Positions 46,697 through 57,133 of a stretch of 64,000 bases of DNA are shown here, piece by piece. Each line of letters opens with the position of its first letter. The first letter of the stretch is position 1. Position numbers and translations under genes: made by a program. This DNA comes from Novisyntrophococcus fermenticellae. Its GTDB lineage: Bacteria > Bacillota > Clostridia > Lachnospirales > Lachnospiraceae. Location of the stretch: the NCBI RefSeq assembly GCF_018866245.1, contig NZ_CP076458.1, positions 124,001 to 188,000 of the forward strand, read 5' to 3'. The notes beneath the pieces are model-generated. The model worked only from the letters and a program-made list of their open reading frames with translations. It ran no database searches and was not told the origin of the DNA.

Positions 46697-47575
46697 ATGG
46701 ATTATATTATAAGAGCAACAGCGGCAGGAGGCCAGATCAGGGCTTTTGCAGCGACTACAAGGGATTTGGCAGAAGCAGCAAGAGCGGCTCATAATACCAG
46801 TCCTGTGGCAACAGCGGCGTTGGGCCGCCTTCTGACTGCCGGTGCTATGATGGGAATCATGATGAAGGGGGATAAGGATATTCTGACACTCCAGGTTCGC
46901 GGTGACGGCCCCCTTGGAGGGATTACGGTTACTGCCGATTCGAAGGGCAGTGTCAAGGGGTATGTTCTGAATCCGGAGGTGTTGATTCCTGCCAACAGTA
47001 TAGGAAAACTGGATGTTGGAAGAGCCGTGGGACAAGGTTATCTTACAGCTATTAAAGACCTGGGATTAAAGGAACCATATTCCGGCCGGGTAGAGTTACA
47101 GACAGGTGAAATCGGGGACGATCTTACCTATTATTTTGCTGCCAGTGAACAGGTACCCTCTTCCGTGGGACTGGGAGTTCTGATGGAGAAACATAATACG
47201 GTAAAGCAGGCTGGTGGATTCATCATCCAGCTTATGCCGTTTACGGATGAAGAAGTGATTGAAAAGCTGGAGAAAAACCTGTCAGAAGTAACTTCAGTTA
47301 CCGATATGCTTGAAGAGGGTTTAACTCCGGAACTGATTCTGGAAAAAGTACTGAAGGGTATGGATGTGGAATTTAATGAAAAAGTGCCGGCCAGATTTTA
47401 TTGCAACTGCGACAAGCATCGTGTGGCAAAAGCATTAATCAGCATTGGAAAGAAAGAACTGGAGCATATGATCGGGGACGGAGAAGCTGTGGAACTGAAG
47501 TGCCATTTTTGCAACAGTAGTTATATCTTCAATATTGAGGAGTTAAAGGAACTTCTGGAACTCGCAAAAGGTTAA
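46697..47575 (+). CDS. hslO: Redox-regulated chaperone Hsp33
   Basis: 292 residues from ATG 46697. The N-terminal domain begins MDYIIRATAAGGQIRAFAA. The C-terminal redox switch has CNC (FYCNCDKHRV) and CHFC (KCHFCNSSY), the four zinc cysteines of Hsp33. Oxidation releases zinc and activates the holdase. Between the methyltransferase and nadE genes with short gaps, so probably cotranscribed. Confidence 0.95.
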   Translation: MDYIIRATAAGGQIRAFAATTRDLAEAARAAHNTSPVATAALGRLLTAGAMMGIMMKGDKDILTLQVRGDGPLGGITVTADSKGSVKGYVLNPEVLIPANSIGKLDVGRAVGQGYLTAIKDLGLKEPYSGRVELQTGEIGDDLTYYFAASEQVPSSVGLGVLMEKHNTVKQAGGFIIQLMPFTDEEVIEKLEKNLSEVTSVTDMLEEGLTPELILEKVLKGMDVEFNEKVPARFYCNCDKHRVAKALISIGKKELEHMIGDGEAVELKCHFCNSSYIFNIEELKELLELAKG

Positions 47576-47601
47576 GATGTAAATGGAAAATGAGGTAGAA
47601 G

Positions 47602-49512
47602 ATGAAACATGGATTTGTGAAGGTTGCCGCGGCAACACCTGAAGTAGTGGTTGCTGATTGTGTGGAGAATGCAGTAAGGATTGTGGATAACATTCGTCAG
47701 ATGGCACTTGGTGGTGCAAAACTCATGGTTTTGCCGGAACTTTGCCTGACCGGATATACCTGCAGTGATTTGTTCTGGCAGGAACGGCTTCTGGAGGAGG
47801 CAAAAGATCAGCTTGGACGTATAGCAAAGCAGACAAAGGATATCGATGGACTGATTTTTCTGGGACTTCCATGGGAAGATCAGGGAAAACTGTATAATGC
47901 TGCTGCGGTACTTTGCAGGGGAGAAGTACTTGGTATTGTCCCTAAGAAGCATCTGCCTAATTACAATGAATTTTATGAGAAAAGACATTTTGCAGAAGGC
48001 AGGGAAGCGGTTCATATGACCGGCTTTCAGGGTAAGGAAATTCCATTTGGCATGAACCTTTTGTTCCGCTGCAGACAGATGCCGCATCTTGTAACGGCGG
48101 CGGAAATCTGTGAAGACTTATGGTCTCCCAATCCCCCCGGTACAGCGCATGCCCTGGCGGGTGCGACTGTCCTTGTGAATCTTTCTGCCAGTGACGAGGT
48201 GACGGGAAAGGACGCTTACAGAAGAAGCCTGGTGAGCGCCAGCTCTGCCCGGCTTGTCTGCGGCTATATCTATGCAACGGCAGGAGAAGGCGAGTCCACG
48301 ACAGACCTGGTATTTGGCGGACAAAATCTGATATGTGAAAATGGCACGCTGCTGTCCGAATCCAAACGCTTTGAGAACGGAGTCATCTTTGCAGATCTGG
48401 ATATAGACCGTCTGATTGGGGAACGAAGGAGGATGACCACATATCCGGCCGGGAATCCGGAAGGATATCAAATTGTGGATTTTGATCTTGCATTGGTGGA
48501 GACAAGGTTAGACCGAAAGTTCCCGTCACAGCCCTTTGTACCTGCTGATATGGAGCAGAGGAATGAAAGATGCGATGAGATTTTGAATATACAGGCTATG
48601 GGTCTGAAGAAAAGGCTGGCACATACCGGATGTGAATGTGCAGTAATTGGCATTTCGGGAGGCCTGGACTCCACCCTGGCTCTTTTGGTCGCCACAAGAG
48701 CCTTTGATAAGCTGGGAATTGACCGTTCCAATATTCTCTGCGTGACAATGCCCTGTTTTGGAACTACGGACCGAACCTATCAGAATGCCTGTGAGCTTAC
48801 CCGGACGATTGGTGCAACACTCAAAGAGGTGGATATCAAAGATGCTGTGACACTGCATTTTCGGGATATCGGACAGGATATGGAGAAGCATGATGTGACC
48901 TTTGAGAATGGACAGGCCAGAGAACGGACACAGGTGTTGATGGATATTGCCAATCAGAAAAATGGTCTGGTGGTGGGAACCGGTGATTTATCAGAGCTGG
49001 CTCTTGGCTGGGCAACCTATAATGGAGATCATATGTCCATGTATGCGGTCAATGCCTCAGTGCCCAAAACTCTGGTAAGGCATCTGGTAAAATACTATGC
49101 GGAAACCTGCGGGGATGATAAACTGGAACATATCCTGATGGATGTACTGGATACACCCGTAAGTCCGGAACTGCTGCCACCAAAGGATGGAGTGATTTCA
49201 CAAAAGACGGAGGATTTGGTGGGACCGTATGAACTTCATGACTTTTATCTTTATTATATGATTCGTATGGGGTATGCGCCTGAAAAGATTTATCGGATTG
49301 CCAGGCTGACGTTTCGGGATCTGTATGATGATGAAACAATCCTGAAGTGGCTGAAAAAGTTTTATTGGCGCTTTTTTTCGCAACAGTTTAAACGCTCCTG
49401 CCTCCCGGACGGACCCAAGGTGGGATCGGTTGCGGTTTCGCCGAGAGGGGACTTAAGGATGCCCAGCGATGCCTGTGTAAGAATCTGGATCAAACAATTA
49501 GAGGAGATGTAA
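47602..49512 (+). CDS. nadE: Glutamine-dependent NAD+ synthase
   Basis: 636 residues. The N-terminal nitrilase-type glutaminase domain (to about 275) has LPELCLTGY (Glu), VPKKHLPNY (Lys) and TAAEICEDLW (Cys). The synthetase domain has the ATP P-loop ISGGLDSTLALLV and GTGDLSELALGW. It amidates nicotinic acid adenine dinucleotide to NAD+, using ammonia channelled from glutamine. Last gene of the three-gene operon. A hairpin terminator follows. Confidence 0.95.
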   Translation: MKHGFVKVAAATPEVVVADCVENAVRIVDNIRQMALGGAKLMVLPELCLTGYTCSDLFWQERLLEEAKDQLGRIAKQTKDIDGLIFLGLPWEDQGKLYNAAAVLCRGEVLGIVPKKHLPNYNEFYEKRHFAEGREAVHMTGFQGKEIPFGMNLLFRCRQMPHLVTAAEICEDLWSPNPPGTAHALAGATVLVNLSASDEVTGKDAYRRSLVSASSARLVCGYIYATAGEGESTTDLVFGGQNLICENGTLLSESKRFENGVIFADLDIDRLIGERRRMTTYPAGNPEGYQIVDFDLALVETRLDRKFPSQPFVPADMEQRNERCDEILNIQAMGLKKRLAHTGCECAVIGISGGLDSTLALLVATRAFDKLGIDRSNILCVTMPCFGTTDRTYQNACELTRTIGATLKEVDIKDAVTLHFRDIGQDMEKHDVTFENGQARERTQVLMDIANQKNGLVVGTGDLSELALGWATYNGDHMSMYAVNASVPKTLVRHLVKYYAETCGDDKLEHILMDVLDTPVSPELLPPKDGVISQKTEDLVGPYELHDFYLYYMIRMGYAPEKIYRIARLTFRDLYDDETILKWLKKFYWRFFSQQFKRSCLPDGPKVGSVAVSPRGDLRMPSDACVRIWIKQLEEM

Positions 49513-49543
49513 AGCGTTTTCCCCTTTTCATAATGTAGGACTT

Positions 49544-49585
49544 GGACGCATAAACTGATTTAGGTGTAAATCAGCTTATGCGTCC
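49544..49585 (+). terminator. Terminator of nadE
   Basis: GGACGCATAAACTGATTT pairs with AAATCAGCTTATGCGTCC (17 of 18), then ATTTTATG. It is flanked by TAATGTAGGA and by a GTCAAAAGG repeat half. Confidence 0.75.
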
Positions 49586-49592
49586 ATTTTAT

Positions 49593-49620
49593 GATGATAC
49601 CGGAGTCAAAAGGTCATGCG
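49593..49620. repeat. Partial copy of the GTCAAAAGG repeat
   Basis: GATGATACCGGAGTCAAAAG then GTCATGCG; same form as the left arm of the 88-bp element, with one base changed in the core. Confidence 0.6.
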
Positions 49621-49670
49621 CAGAAATTTGCAGGTATCAGGCATCAAGTTATATTGAAAGGGAGGGGCGA

Positions 49671-52379
49671 ATGTTAGAACAGAAGTCTTTGACAGAAGTG
49701 GAAAAGAAGTTAAATACAAATCTGCAGCAAGGGCTGTCAGAGAAAGAAGCCGGACAAAGAAGGAAGGAAGAGGGTTTCAATGTTCTGGCCGAGCCCAAGA
49801 AAAAATCTATGCTCAGTATGTTTGCAGAGCAGTTAAATGATCCGCTGATATTTATTCTTCTGGTGGCAGCAGGAATTTCCATGTTTATGAGAGAAATGAG
49901 CGATGCGGCGATTATACTTGTAGTGATTGTAATTAATGGGGCAGTAGGTGTGATACAGGAAGGAAAGGCCCTGAAAGCCCTGGAAGCTCTGAAAAAGATC
50001 ACCAGCCCTACTGCGATAGTAAAGCGGGACGGTGTCTATAGGGAGATTCCGGCAGCGGAGCTGGTGACCGGAGATGTGGTTGCGCTGGAGACAGGATGCC
50101 AGGTTCCGGCCGATCTCCGTCTGATCACTTCCTTCAGCCTAAAGGCAGAAGAATCTGCCCTGACCGGTGAATCCTTGCCGGTTCAAAAAAACTCCGGAAA
50201 GATTACAGATGAAAAGCCGTCCCTGGGTGACAGAAAGAATATGGTGTTTATGTCCACCAGTATTGTATACGGAAGAGGTGAAGGCGTTGTTGCCGCCACA
50301 GGCATGAACACTGAAATCGGAAAAATTGCCGGGATGCTGGGGGATGCCCCCCAAGAGGCTACCCCTTTGCAGAAAAGGCTTGGGGAAATTGGAAAGATTT
50401 TAAGCGCATGTGCGGTAATTTTGTGTATTGCATTGTTTGTAATTGCAGTCATTCAACACCGAAATATTCCGGAAATGCTGATAACAGCCATATCTCTCGC
50501 AGTTGCTGCAGTTCCGGAAGGACTTCCGGCTATTGTAACAATCGTACTGGCTTTAAGCGTTTCCCGCATGGTAAAGGTCAATACTATCGTTCGCAGACTG
50601 CCGGCGGTGGAGACACTTGGCTCTGTAAATATTGTATGCTCAGACAAGACGGGAACTCTGACTCAAAATAAGATGAAGGTGGTAAGGTGCTATACCAATC
50701 AGACTTATATTCCTGTTGAAAAACTAAAGCTATCGGAACACAGGGAATTTCTGGAGGGATTTACACTTTGCAATGACGCTATGATTTCCGGTGGGGTATC
50801 CATGGGGGATCCAACCGAAATCGCCTTAATGGAGATGGGAGCATTCCTTGGAATCAGTAAAAAAAATCTTGAAGAAAAGATGCCTCGTGTGGATGAATTA
50901 CCCTTTGACTCCAGACGAAAGATGATGACTACGGTCCATCAGGGCAGCGGAAAACGGGTGGCTTATACAAAAGGCTCCAGCGATGTTCTGACAAAACGCT
51001 GTACCAGAATTTTGAAAGCCGGTCAGATCGTCCCAATCTCGGGAGAAGACAAAAGGCAGATAGAAAGAGCCACAGGAGAGATGAGCAGTCAGGCACTACG
51101 GGTTCTGGGGCTGGCTATGCGCCCTGAAGCAGCAGCTCCGGAGGAAAATAATCTGGTGTTTGTAGGGCTTGTAGGAATGATGGATCCACCGAGGGAAGAG
51201 GCTTCCGAAGCTATAACCGTCTTTAAGCAGTCCGGGGTAAAGACGGTTATGATTACAGGGGACCATGTGGAAACCGCATTTGCCATCGCGAAGCAATTAG
51301 GTATTACAAGCTCAATAAAAGAATGTATTACAGGGGAAGAGTTGGAACAGATGTCAGATTCTTCACTTGAAGGGCGCTGCATGGAATTAAGTGTATTTGC
51401 CAGAGTATCCCCCCAGCATAAGGTCAGAATTGTGAAAGCGTTTCGTGCAAGGAGAAATGTGGTTGCCATGACTGGCGATGGTGTCAACGATGCCCCTTCT
51501 TTGAAAGCTGCCGACATAGGCATAGCCATGGGAAGATGTGGAACTGATGTTGCTAAAAACGCAGCCGATATTGTATTGACCGATGATAATTTTGCCACCA
51601 TTGAGCGGGCTATTGAGGAAGGAAGAGGAATCTATGAGAATATCAAGAAGTCTGTACTGTTCTTGCTGTCCTCGAATTTTGGAGAGATTATAACCATGTT
51701 TCTGGCAGTGATTGCGGGGTTAAGTTCTCCTTTAAAGGCCAGCCATATCCTTTGGATTAATCTGATTACAGATTCTCTTCCGGCACTGGCGCTTGGCGTG
51801 GACGAAAACGATGGAAAGCTACTGATGCAGAAGCCCCCCCGAAGTGCCAGGGAAAGCCTGTTTGCGGGGGGCGGGCTGTTCTGTACCTTGTTTTATGGAG
51901 GTCTGATTGCCGCTGTAAGCCTGATTGCATTTTTCAGTGTTCCTTATGCTTTTTTAAGCAGTCATAGCATGGCTGTCACGCTCGAAAACCTGAAAATTGC
52001 TTTATCACAAAGTGAGATTCTGATGCGCGCCCAGACCTATGCATTTACAGTACTGGGAATATCTGAATTATTTCACGCAGTTGGTATGAGAAATGTTGAG
52101 AAGTCATTTTTCCTCAATCATCCTCTATCCAATAAGCTGATGCTTGCGGCATTCTTTATAGGATTGGGACTGCAGATATCTGTGACTGAGATTCCGTATT
52201 TTAATGCTGTTTTTGAAACTGTACGGCTATCTTTGGGTGAATGGCTGAATTTAATCTTTTTATCCTCCATGCCTTTGTTTGCTCATGAGATGTTCCTTCT
52301 GGATCCTGCCTCCTGGTTAAAGAAACTTCATAAAAGCAAGGACAATCAGAAGAATGCCGCTGAGCCAGGAAAGATTTAG
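49671..52379 (+). CDS. P-type Ca2+-transporting ATPase (type II)
   Basis: 902 residues from ATG 49671 (GGGAGGGG upstream). Cation ATPase N domain, then the actuator TGESLPVQK, the phosphorylated Asp in [12 protein letters not shown], the nucleotide domain, and the hinge [22 protein letters not shown]. The fourth membrane helix reads [12 protein letters not shown], the PEGLP Ca2+ motif of the SERCA/PMR1 group. It exports calcium (possibly manganese) at the cost of ATP. The last 63 bases overlap the 3' end of the convergent ytaF-like gene. Confidence 0.92.
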   Translation: MLEQKSLTEVEKKLNTNLQQGLSEKEAGQRRKEEGFNVLAEPKKKSMLSMFAEQLNDPLIFILLVAAGISMFMREMSDAAIILVVIVINGAVGVIQEGKALKALEALKKITSPTAIVKRDGVYREIPAAELVTGDVVALETGCQVPADLRLITSFSLKAEESALTGESLPVQKNSGKITDEKPSLGDRKNMVFMSTSIVYGRGEGVVAATGMNTEIGKIAGMLGDAPQEATPLQKRLGEIGKILSACAVILCIALFVIAVIQHRNIPEMLITAISLAVAAVPEGLPAIVTIVLALSVSRMVKVNTIVRRLPAVETLGSVNIVCSDKTGTLTQNKMKVVRCYTNQTYIPVEKLKLSEHREFLEGFTLCNDAMISGGVSMGDPTEIALMEMGAFLGISKKNLEEKMPRVDELPFDSRRKMMTTVHQGSGKRVAYTKGSSDVLTKRCTRILKAGQIVPISGEDKRQIERATGEMSSQALRVLGLAMRPEAAAPEENNLVFVGLVGMMDPPREEASEAITVFKQSGVKTVMITGDHVETAFAIAKQLGITSSIKECITGEELEQMSDSSLEGRCMELSVFARVSPQHKVRIVKAFRARRNVVAMTGDGVNDAPSLKAADIGIAMGRCGTDVAKNAADIVLTDDNFATIERAIEEGRGIYENIKKSVLFLLSSNFGEIITMFLAVIAGLSSPLKASHILWINLITDSLPALALGVDENDGKLLMQKPPRSARESLFAGGGLFCTLFYGGLIAAVSLIAFFSVPYAFLSSHSMAVTLENLKIALSQSEILMRAQTYAFTVLGISELFHAVGMRNVEKSFFLNHPLSNKLMLAAFFIGLGLQISVTEIPYFNAVFETVRLSLGEWLNLIFLSSMPLFAHEMFLLDPASWLKKLHKSKDNQKNAAEPGKI

Positions 52380-52958
52380 GGAAAGCTTTTCTGCTATTTT
52401 ATTCCCCAGCAGGCATCCCAGCAAAATGGCACAGGCCCCTACAAGTAACGAAAGTAATATTGTAAGGGGCACATGCAGTGGGAGGACACCTGCCCCAAAG
52501 CCTACCGCAGCACTGTCCAGCGACAATGCAACTCCCAGGGAGACAGCCTCTCTGGGAGAAAGTGTATGGCTTTGATCCATATCTGCTTTATCCGGATCCG
52601 CATAGACGGTCAGGATAAAAGAAAACTGCATCAGTGAGAAATGAAATTCCGGTGCATTCTGTCCGCTTTTCCGAATCAGTGCCTTTAAGGAGCTGTCAAA
52701 AAGTTTTACAATTCCCAGCCCAAACAGTATTGCAAAGCAAAAGATCCGAATCAGATTCTCTGGGAGAAGTGGACTGATTACTTTTCCCAAAAGCAGAAAA
52801 ATCAGCAATATACCGGCGGATATCCCATCCATGATAGCTGCTGAAAGAAAAGGGATTTTAATCTTGTTCGTGCCATAGGCAAAGCAGGCCACAAAGGCAT
52901 CTATGGAAAGCGCTGTCACCAACACCAGTGATTCAAGAATAATCGTATATACTGTCAT
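52317..52958 (-). CDS. ytaF: YtaF-type sporulation membrane protein (MntP-like fold)
   Basis: 213 residues with about six membrane helices. The N-terminal LVTALSIDAFVACFAYG and the later VALSLDSAAVGFGAG are the paired Asp-containing repeats of the MntP/YtaF superfamily. YtaF is linked to spore formation; transported ion unknown. The start at 52958 has only a weak ribosome binding site. The 3' end overlaps the ATPase gene by 63 bases. Confidence 0.85.
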   Translation of the reverse strand: MTVYTIILESLVLVTALSIDAFVACFAYGTNKIKIPFLSAAIMDGISAGILLIFLLLGKVISPLLPENLIRIFCFAILFGLGIVKLFDSSLKALIRKSGQNAPEFHFSLMQFSFILTVYADPDKADMDQSHTLSPREAVSLGVALSLDSAAVGFGAGVLPLHVPLTILLSLLVGACAILLGCLLGNKIAEKLSLNLSWLSGILLIVLAFMKFL

Positions 52959-53082
52959 GTTATACCAACATACATTTTTTATTATAATATGCAGCTTATA
53001 TTAAATATGTATTGCATTCTAAGAGCTAAATTGATAAACTGGTACAAGACATACTTGAATGGTCAATCGAATGGGAGGCAAT

Positions 53083-54273
53083 ATGAAGGTATCTGATAAA
53101 ACACAGACATTAATAGATGGCAGCTCTGTTATCCGCAAACTTTTTGAGGAGGGAAAAGAACTTGCCCGGAAGGTCGGAGAAGAGAATGTATATGATTACA
53201 GCCTGGGAAATCCGTTCGCCCAAACACCACCTGTGGTAAAGAGAAGCATTACAAAACTGTTAAATGAAAAAGAGCCGGGATATCTGCATGGATATATGAA
53301 GAATGCCGGATATGATGAAGTCAGAAGTGCGGTAGCTGAATCTTTAAACAGACGTTTTGACATGAATTACAGCATGGATAATATTATAATGACAGTCGGA
53401 GCGGCGGGGGGGCTGAACTGCATCTTCAGTGCCTTACTAAACCCCGGAGATGAGGTGATCTGCTTTGCACCGTTCTTCGGCGAGTACCGGAGCTATGTGA
53501 TGAATTATTATGGGAATCTTGTGGTAATTCCGGCTCACATACCCGACTTTCAGTTAAATCTGGAACTCCTCGATGATTACATAAATGAAAGAACGAAAGT
53601 GATTCTTCTGAATAACCCCAATAACCCGTCTGGTGTTGTATATACCTCTGAAGCATTAGAAGAATTAAATCGAATTATACGAAAAGCGGAAGTGCGCATC
53701 GGCCACTCTATCTGTGTTGTCTCAGATGAACCATACCGTGAACTCGTATATGATGGCCTGCAGGTTCCCTATATGCCCAAGCATGTCAGGAACTGTATCG
53801 TATGCTATTCCTTCAGCAAATCGCTTTCTCTTCCGGGAGAAAGAATCGGGTATATGGCCATATCTCCGGACATGGAAGACTATGATCAGGTTGAGAATGG
53901 ATTGATTGTAAGCAATCGTGCTTTGGGATACGTGAATGCGCCTTCCCTGTTCCAGCTTGTGGCAAAGGACTGCCTGGAGGAAAAGGTAGATATTGAAATC
54001 TATAATAAAAACCGAATGCTGCTTTATGATAACCTGCGGGCGATGGGATTTTCCTGCGTGAAGCCTGAGGGGGCGTTTTACCTGCTTCTTAAATCACCGG
54101 AAGAAGACGAAGAGGCATTTGTCATGGAAGGGAAAAAACATAATCTCATTATGGTTTCTACCAGGTCTTTTGGATGTCCTGGCTATGTAAGACTTGCATA
54201 CTGCATTCCTTATGAAACAATTAAAAAATCCCTGGACGCTTTCCGGAAATTAGCGGAGCATTACAGAGCATGA
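53083..54273 (+). CDS. PLP-dependent aminotransferase, class I/II
   Basis: 396 residues from ATG 53083, with GGGAGG 6 bases upstream. It has YSLGNPFAQTPP, VGAAGGLNCIF, NNPNNPSGVVY, the Asp in VVSDEPYRELVY and the Schiff-base Lys in YSFSKSLSLPGERIGY. The closest generic group is aspartate-type aminotransferase; the amino acid cannot be told from sequence. Monocistronic, ended by a strong hairpin. Confidence 0.9.
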   Translation: MKVSDKTQTLIDGSSVIRKLFEEGKELARKVGEENVYDYSLGNPFAQTPPVVKRSITKLLNEKEPGYLHGYMKNAGYDEVRSAVAESLNRRFDMNYSMDNIIMTVGAAGGLNCIFSALLNPGDEVICFAPFFGEYRSYVMNYYGNLVVIPAHIPDFQLNLELLDDYINERTKVILLNNPNNPSGVVYTSEALEELNRIIRKAEVRIGHSICVVSDEPYRELVYDGLQVPYMPKHVRNCIVCYSFSKSLSLPGERIGYMAISPDMEDYDQVENGLIVSNRALGYVNAPSLFQLVAKDCLEEKVDIEIYNKNRMLLYDNLRAMGFSCVKPEGAFYLLLKSPEEDEEAFVMEGKKHNLIMVSTRSFGCPGYVRLAYCIPYETIKKSLDAFRKLAEHYRA

Positions 54274-54281
54274 AACAGGCA

Positions 54282-54325
54282 GGGGCAGATATATAATATG
54301 TGTATATCTGCCTCTGCTCCTTTTT
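54282..54325 (+). terminator. Rho-independent terminator
   Basis: GGCAGATATA (54284-54293) pairs with TATATCTGCC (54303-54312); TTTTT at 54321-54325. Confidence 0.75.
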
Positions 54326-54346
54326 AGCAAACTTCCTGTTTGTGAG

Positions 54347-54811
54347 TTACTTCTCTGCATCTACTGCTTCAGCTTTCGTCAGAGCTGATTTTACAGCTTC
54401 TAAAAGCAGCATGGAGGTATATTTATTGTCGTCGGAATAGGTGATATTTTCCGTAGATTGAGTCGTATAAATCTGACTTGCGATGTCTTCCAGGGTCGGC
54501 TCCATCAAAGGATACATGGCAGTAGTAACTTCACTTAAGTTTATCAATTCTATAGAATTGATGTGATCCTTATCTACGGTCACCTGTACGTCGAATGAGT
54601 TGCCATTAAGCTCGATGGAAGCCGTATAGATACCTGGCGTATATTGGGTTTCGGTGACTGAAGCCTGGGATGAGGCAGTCTTATCCTGGGATTCCTTACC
54701 GCCAAACATCACAAAAAGCAGGATAATGGCTACAACAGCCAGTAGAAGAAAGATCGCAGTATAGATCACTTCCTTCATATGTAGTACGACAATTTTAGTT
54801 TTTGAACTCAT
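54347..54811 (-). CDS. Small membrane-anchored FMN_bind-like protein
   Basis: 154 residues with one N-terminal helix (AIFLLLAVVAIILLFVMF) and a Ser/Thr-rich linker. The outer domain (YTPGIYTASIELNGNSFDVQV, then TSMLLLEAVKSAL) follows the FMN_bind pattern. In the acceptor block, where flavinylated proteins have SGATxTS, it reads SDDNKYTS, so the Thr acceptor is absent. It may bind FMN non-covalently or have another role. It lies 2.3 kb from the extracellular electron transfer operon, with the GH3 gene between. Confidence 0.6.
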   Translation of the reverse strand: MSSKTKIVVLHMKEVIYTAIFLLLAVVAIILLFVMFGGKESQDKTASSQASVTETQYTPGIYTASIELNGNSFDVQVTVDKDHINSIELINLSEVTTAMYPLMEPTLEDIASQIYTTQSTENITYSDDNKYTSMLLLEAVKSALTKAEAVDAEK

Positions 54812-55024
54812 AGACGGTACACTCCTTTTGCATTCTCTATAAATGATATGAGTTTATCCAAAAAAATATGCGTTATTTACCGCAATATTTGCCAGATAAA
54901 AAGCAATTATTGTAAAGCCAGAAAGGATAAAGCTTGCTATAGTATAGTTTAGTGAGTGGCCTGTAAAAAGTTCCTATTCTCGTTACAGGGCAACGAATTA
55001 TAATATTATGGCTGGAGGATTCGT

Positions 55025-57133
55025 ATGGACAGAAAAGAAGCAAGAAAGCGTGCCAAAGAGCTGGTATCTCAGATGACTTTAGAAGAGAAGGCCAGCCAGT
55101 TGAGATATGATGCACCGGCAATTCAAAGACTTAATGTACCTGCTTACAACTGGTGGAATGAAGCGCTGCATGGTGTTGCAAGAGCAGGGGTTGCTACCAG
55201 CTTTCCCCAGGCAATCGGTATGGGTGCAACCTTTGATCCGGAGCTTTTAAAGGAAGTGGCCGATGCTATCGCAGATGAGGGACGTGCAAAATACAATACC
55301 TATGCGGCACATGAAGACAGGGATATCTATAAAGGGCTGACCTTTTGGTCTCCGAATGTAAATATATTCCGGGACCCGAGATGGGGCAGGGGACATGAAA
55401 CTTATGGGGAGGATCCCTATCTGACCAGCCGTATGGGCGTGGCTTTTGTAGAAGGCCTGCAAGGTGACGGAGAGACGATGAAAGCAGCAGCCTGTGCGAA
55501 ACATTATGCGGTTCATTCCGGGCCGGAGGCAATTCGTCATGAATTTAATGCCGTGGCAACCAAGAAAGATATGGAGGAAACCTATCTGCCGGCGTTTGAG
55601 GCATTGGTAAAGGAAGCACGGGTAGAATCCGTCATGGGAGCTTATAACCGCACCAACGGAGAGCCTTGCTGTGGAAGCAAGACTTTAATCCGGGAAAGAT
55701 TGCGCGGAGCATGGGGGTTCCAGGGGCATTTTGTATCCGATTGCTGGGCAATTGCGGATTTTCACATGCATCATATGGTTACTTCAACCGCCCGGGAATC
55801 TGCGGCCATGGCCCTGAATGCAGGTTGTGACTTGAATTGTGGAAATACTTATCTGCATATTTTAAGTGCATATAAAGAGGGTCTGGTAACAGAAGAACAA
55901 ATTACAGAATCTGCCGTCAGGCTTTTTACCACCCGCTTTCTTCTGGGATTGTTCGACGGCAGTGAATTTGATGAGATCGGGTATGACCGTGTGGAATGTA
56001 AGGAGCATCTGGAACTTGCACATAAAACCGCCTTGGAAAGTATGGTTCTGTTGAAAAATGATGGTATACTGCCTTTGAAGAAAGAGGCTTTAAACGCGAT
56101 TGCCGTCATCGGTCCGAATGCAAACAGCAGAGCCGCGCTGATTGGAAACTATTACGGAACATCATCTGCGTATATTACAGTTCTGGAGGGGATCCAGAGG
56201 TATGTCGGAGAGGAGGTAAGGGTTTATTATTCAGAAGGCTGTGCTCTGTCTAAGTCCAGGACAGAGGGGTTGGCCGGGGAGAATGACCGTCTTTCCGAGG
56301 CTCAGATTGCAGCTGAAAACAGTGATGTTGTGATTCTGTGCCTGGGTTTGGATGAAACCTTAGAGGGGGAGGAAGGGGATGCCGGAAATGCGTATGCATC
56401 GGGAGACAAACAGGATCTTCTACTGCCGGAAACGCAGAGAAAACTGATGCAGACGATTGCTGCAACAGGTAAGCCGGTGATCCTTTGTCTGATGGCCGGA
56501 AGTGATATCGATATGAGCTATGCTGCGGAGCACTTTCATGGTATTCTGGGGTTGTGGTACCCGGGAGCCCGGGGAGGAAAGGCAGCGGCAGAAATCCTTT
56601 TTGGAGATGTATCTCCATCCGGAAAACTTCCTGTTACTTTTTATCAAAGTCTGGAGGAACTGCCTGCGTTCACGGACTATTCCATGGAAGGAAGAACCTA
56701 CCGATATATGAAGGGAAGAGCACAGTATCCGTTCGGATACGGTCTGACTTACAGTGAGGTTCGGGTAATGAAGGCTGACGCAGTAGAAGAAGCGTATGGA
56801 GCAAGTGTGCGGGCCGTGGTGAAGAACTGTGGAAATGTGGAAACAGATGAGGTGGTACAGGTTTACATTAAATGTATGGATTCTGCCCATGCAGTGCCGA
56901 ATCCGCAGCTTTGTGCATTTTGGCGTATACATCTGCTGCCGCAGGAAGAAACAGAGGTTGAACTTCCAATTCCAGAGAGAGCCTTTACTGTGGTGGATGA
57001 CAGCGGAAAGCGCTTTGTGGACGGAAGACAGTTTGAACTTTATACAGGTGTCAGCCAGCCGGATGAACGGAGTTTTGAACTGACGGGATCAAGACCTGTT
57101 CGGACGGAGTATACAAGGAAGTTTGTACGCTAA
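55025..57133 (+). CDS. Glycoside hydrolase family 3 beta-glycosidase
   Basis: 702 residues, no signal peptide. The catalytic domain has FWSPNVNIFRDPRWGRGHE, AKHYAVHSG, MGAYNRTNGEPCCGS and the nucleophile Asp239 in FQGHFVSDCWAI, the form seen in the beta-xylosidase/beta-glucosidase branch. The GH3 C domain (VLLKNDGILPLKK, LIGNYYG) and a fibronectin-like end follow. It should release sugars from imported short oligosaccharides in the cytoplasm. Start follows TGGAGGATTCGT. Its stop codon overlaps that of the convergent eetB gene by 4 bases. Confidence 0.92.
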   Translation: MDRKEARKRAKELVSQMTLEEKASQLRYDAPAIQRLNVPAYNWWNEALHGVARAGVATSFPQAIGMGATFDPELLKEVADAIADEGRAKYNTYAAHEDRDIYKGLTFWSPNVNIFRDPRWGRGHETYGEDPYLTSRMGVAFVEGLQGDGETMKAAACAKHYAVHSGPEAIRHEFNAVATKKDMEETYLPAFEALVKEARVESVMGAYNRTNGEPCCGSKTLIRERLRGAWGFQGHFVSDCWAIADFHMHHMVTSTARESAAMALNAGCDLNCGNTYLHILSAYKEGLVTEEQITESAVRLFTTRFLLGLFDGSEFDEIGYDRVECKEHLELAHKTALESMVLLKNDGILPLKKEALNAIAVIGPNANSRAALIGNYYGTSSAYITVLEGIQRYVGEEVRVYYSEGCALSKSRTEGLAGENDRLSEAQIAAENSDVVILCLGLDETLEGEEGDAGNAYASGDKQDLLLPETQRKLMQTIAATGKPVILCLMAGSDIDMSYAAEHFHGILGLWYPGARGGKAAAEILFGDVSPSGKLPVTFYQSLEELPAFTDYSMEGRTYRYMKGRAQYPFGYGLTYSEVRVMKADAVEEAYGASVRAVVKNCGNVETDEVVQVYIKCMDSAHAVPNPQLCAFWRIHLLPQEETEVELPIPERAFTVVDDSGKRFVDGRQFELYTGVSQPDERSFELTGSRPVRTEYTRKFVR

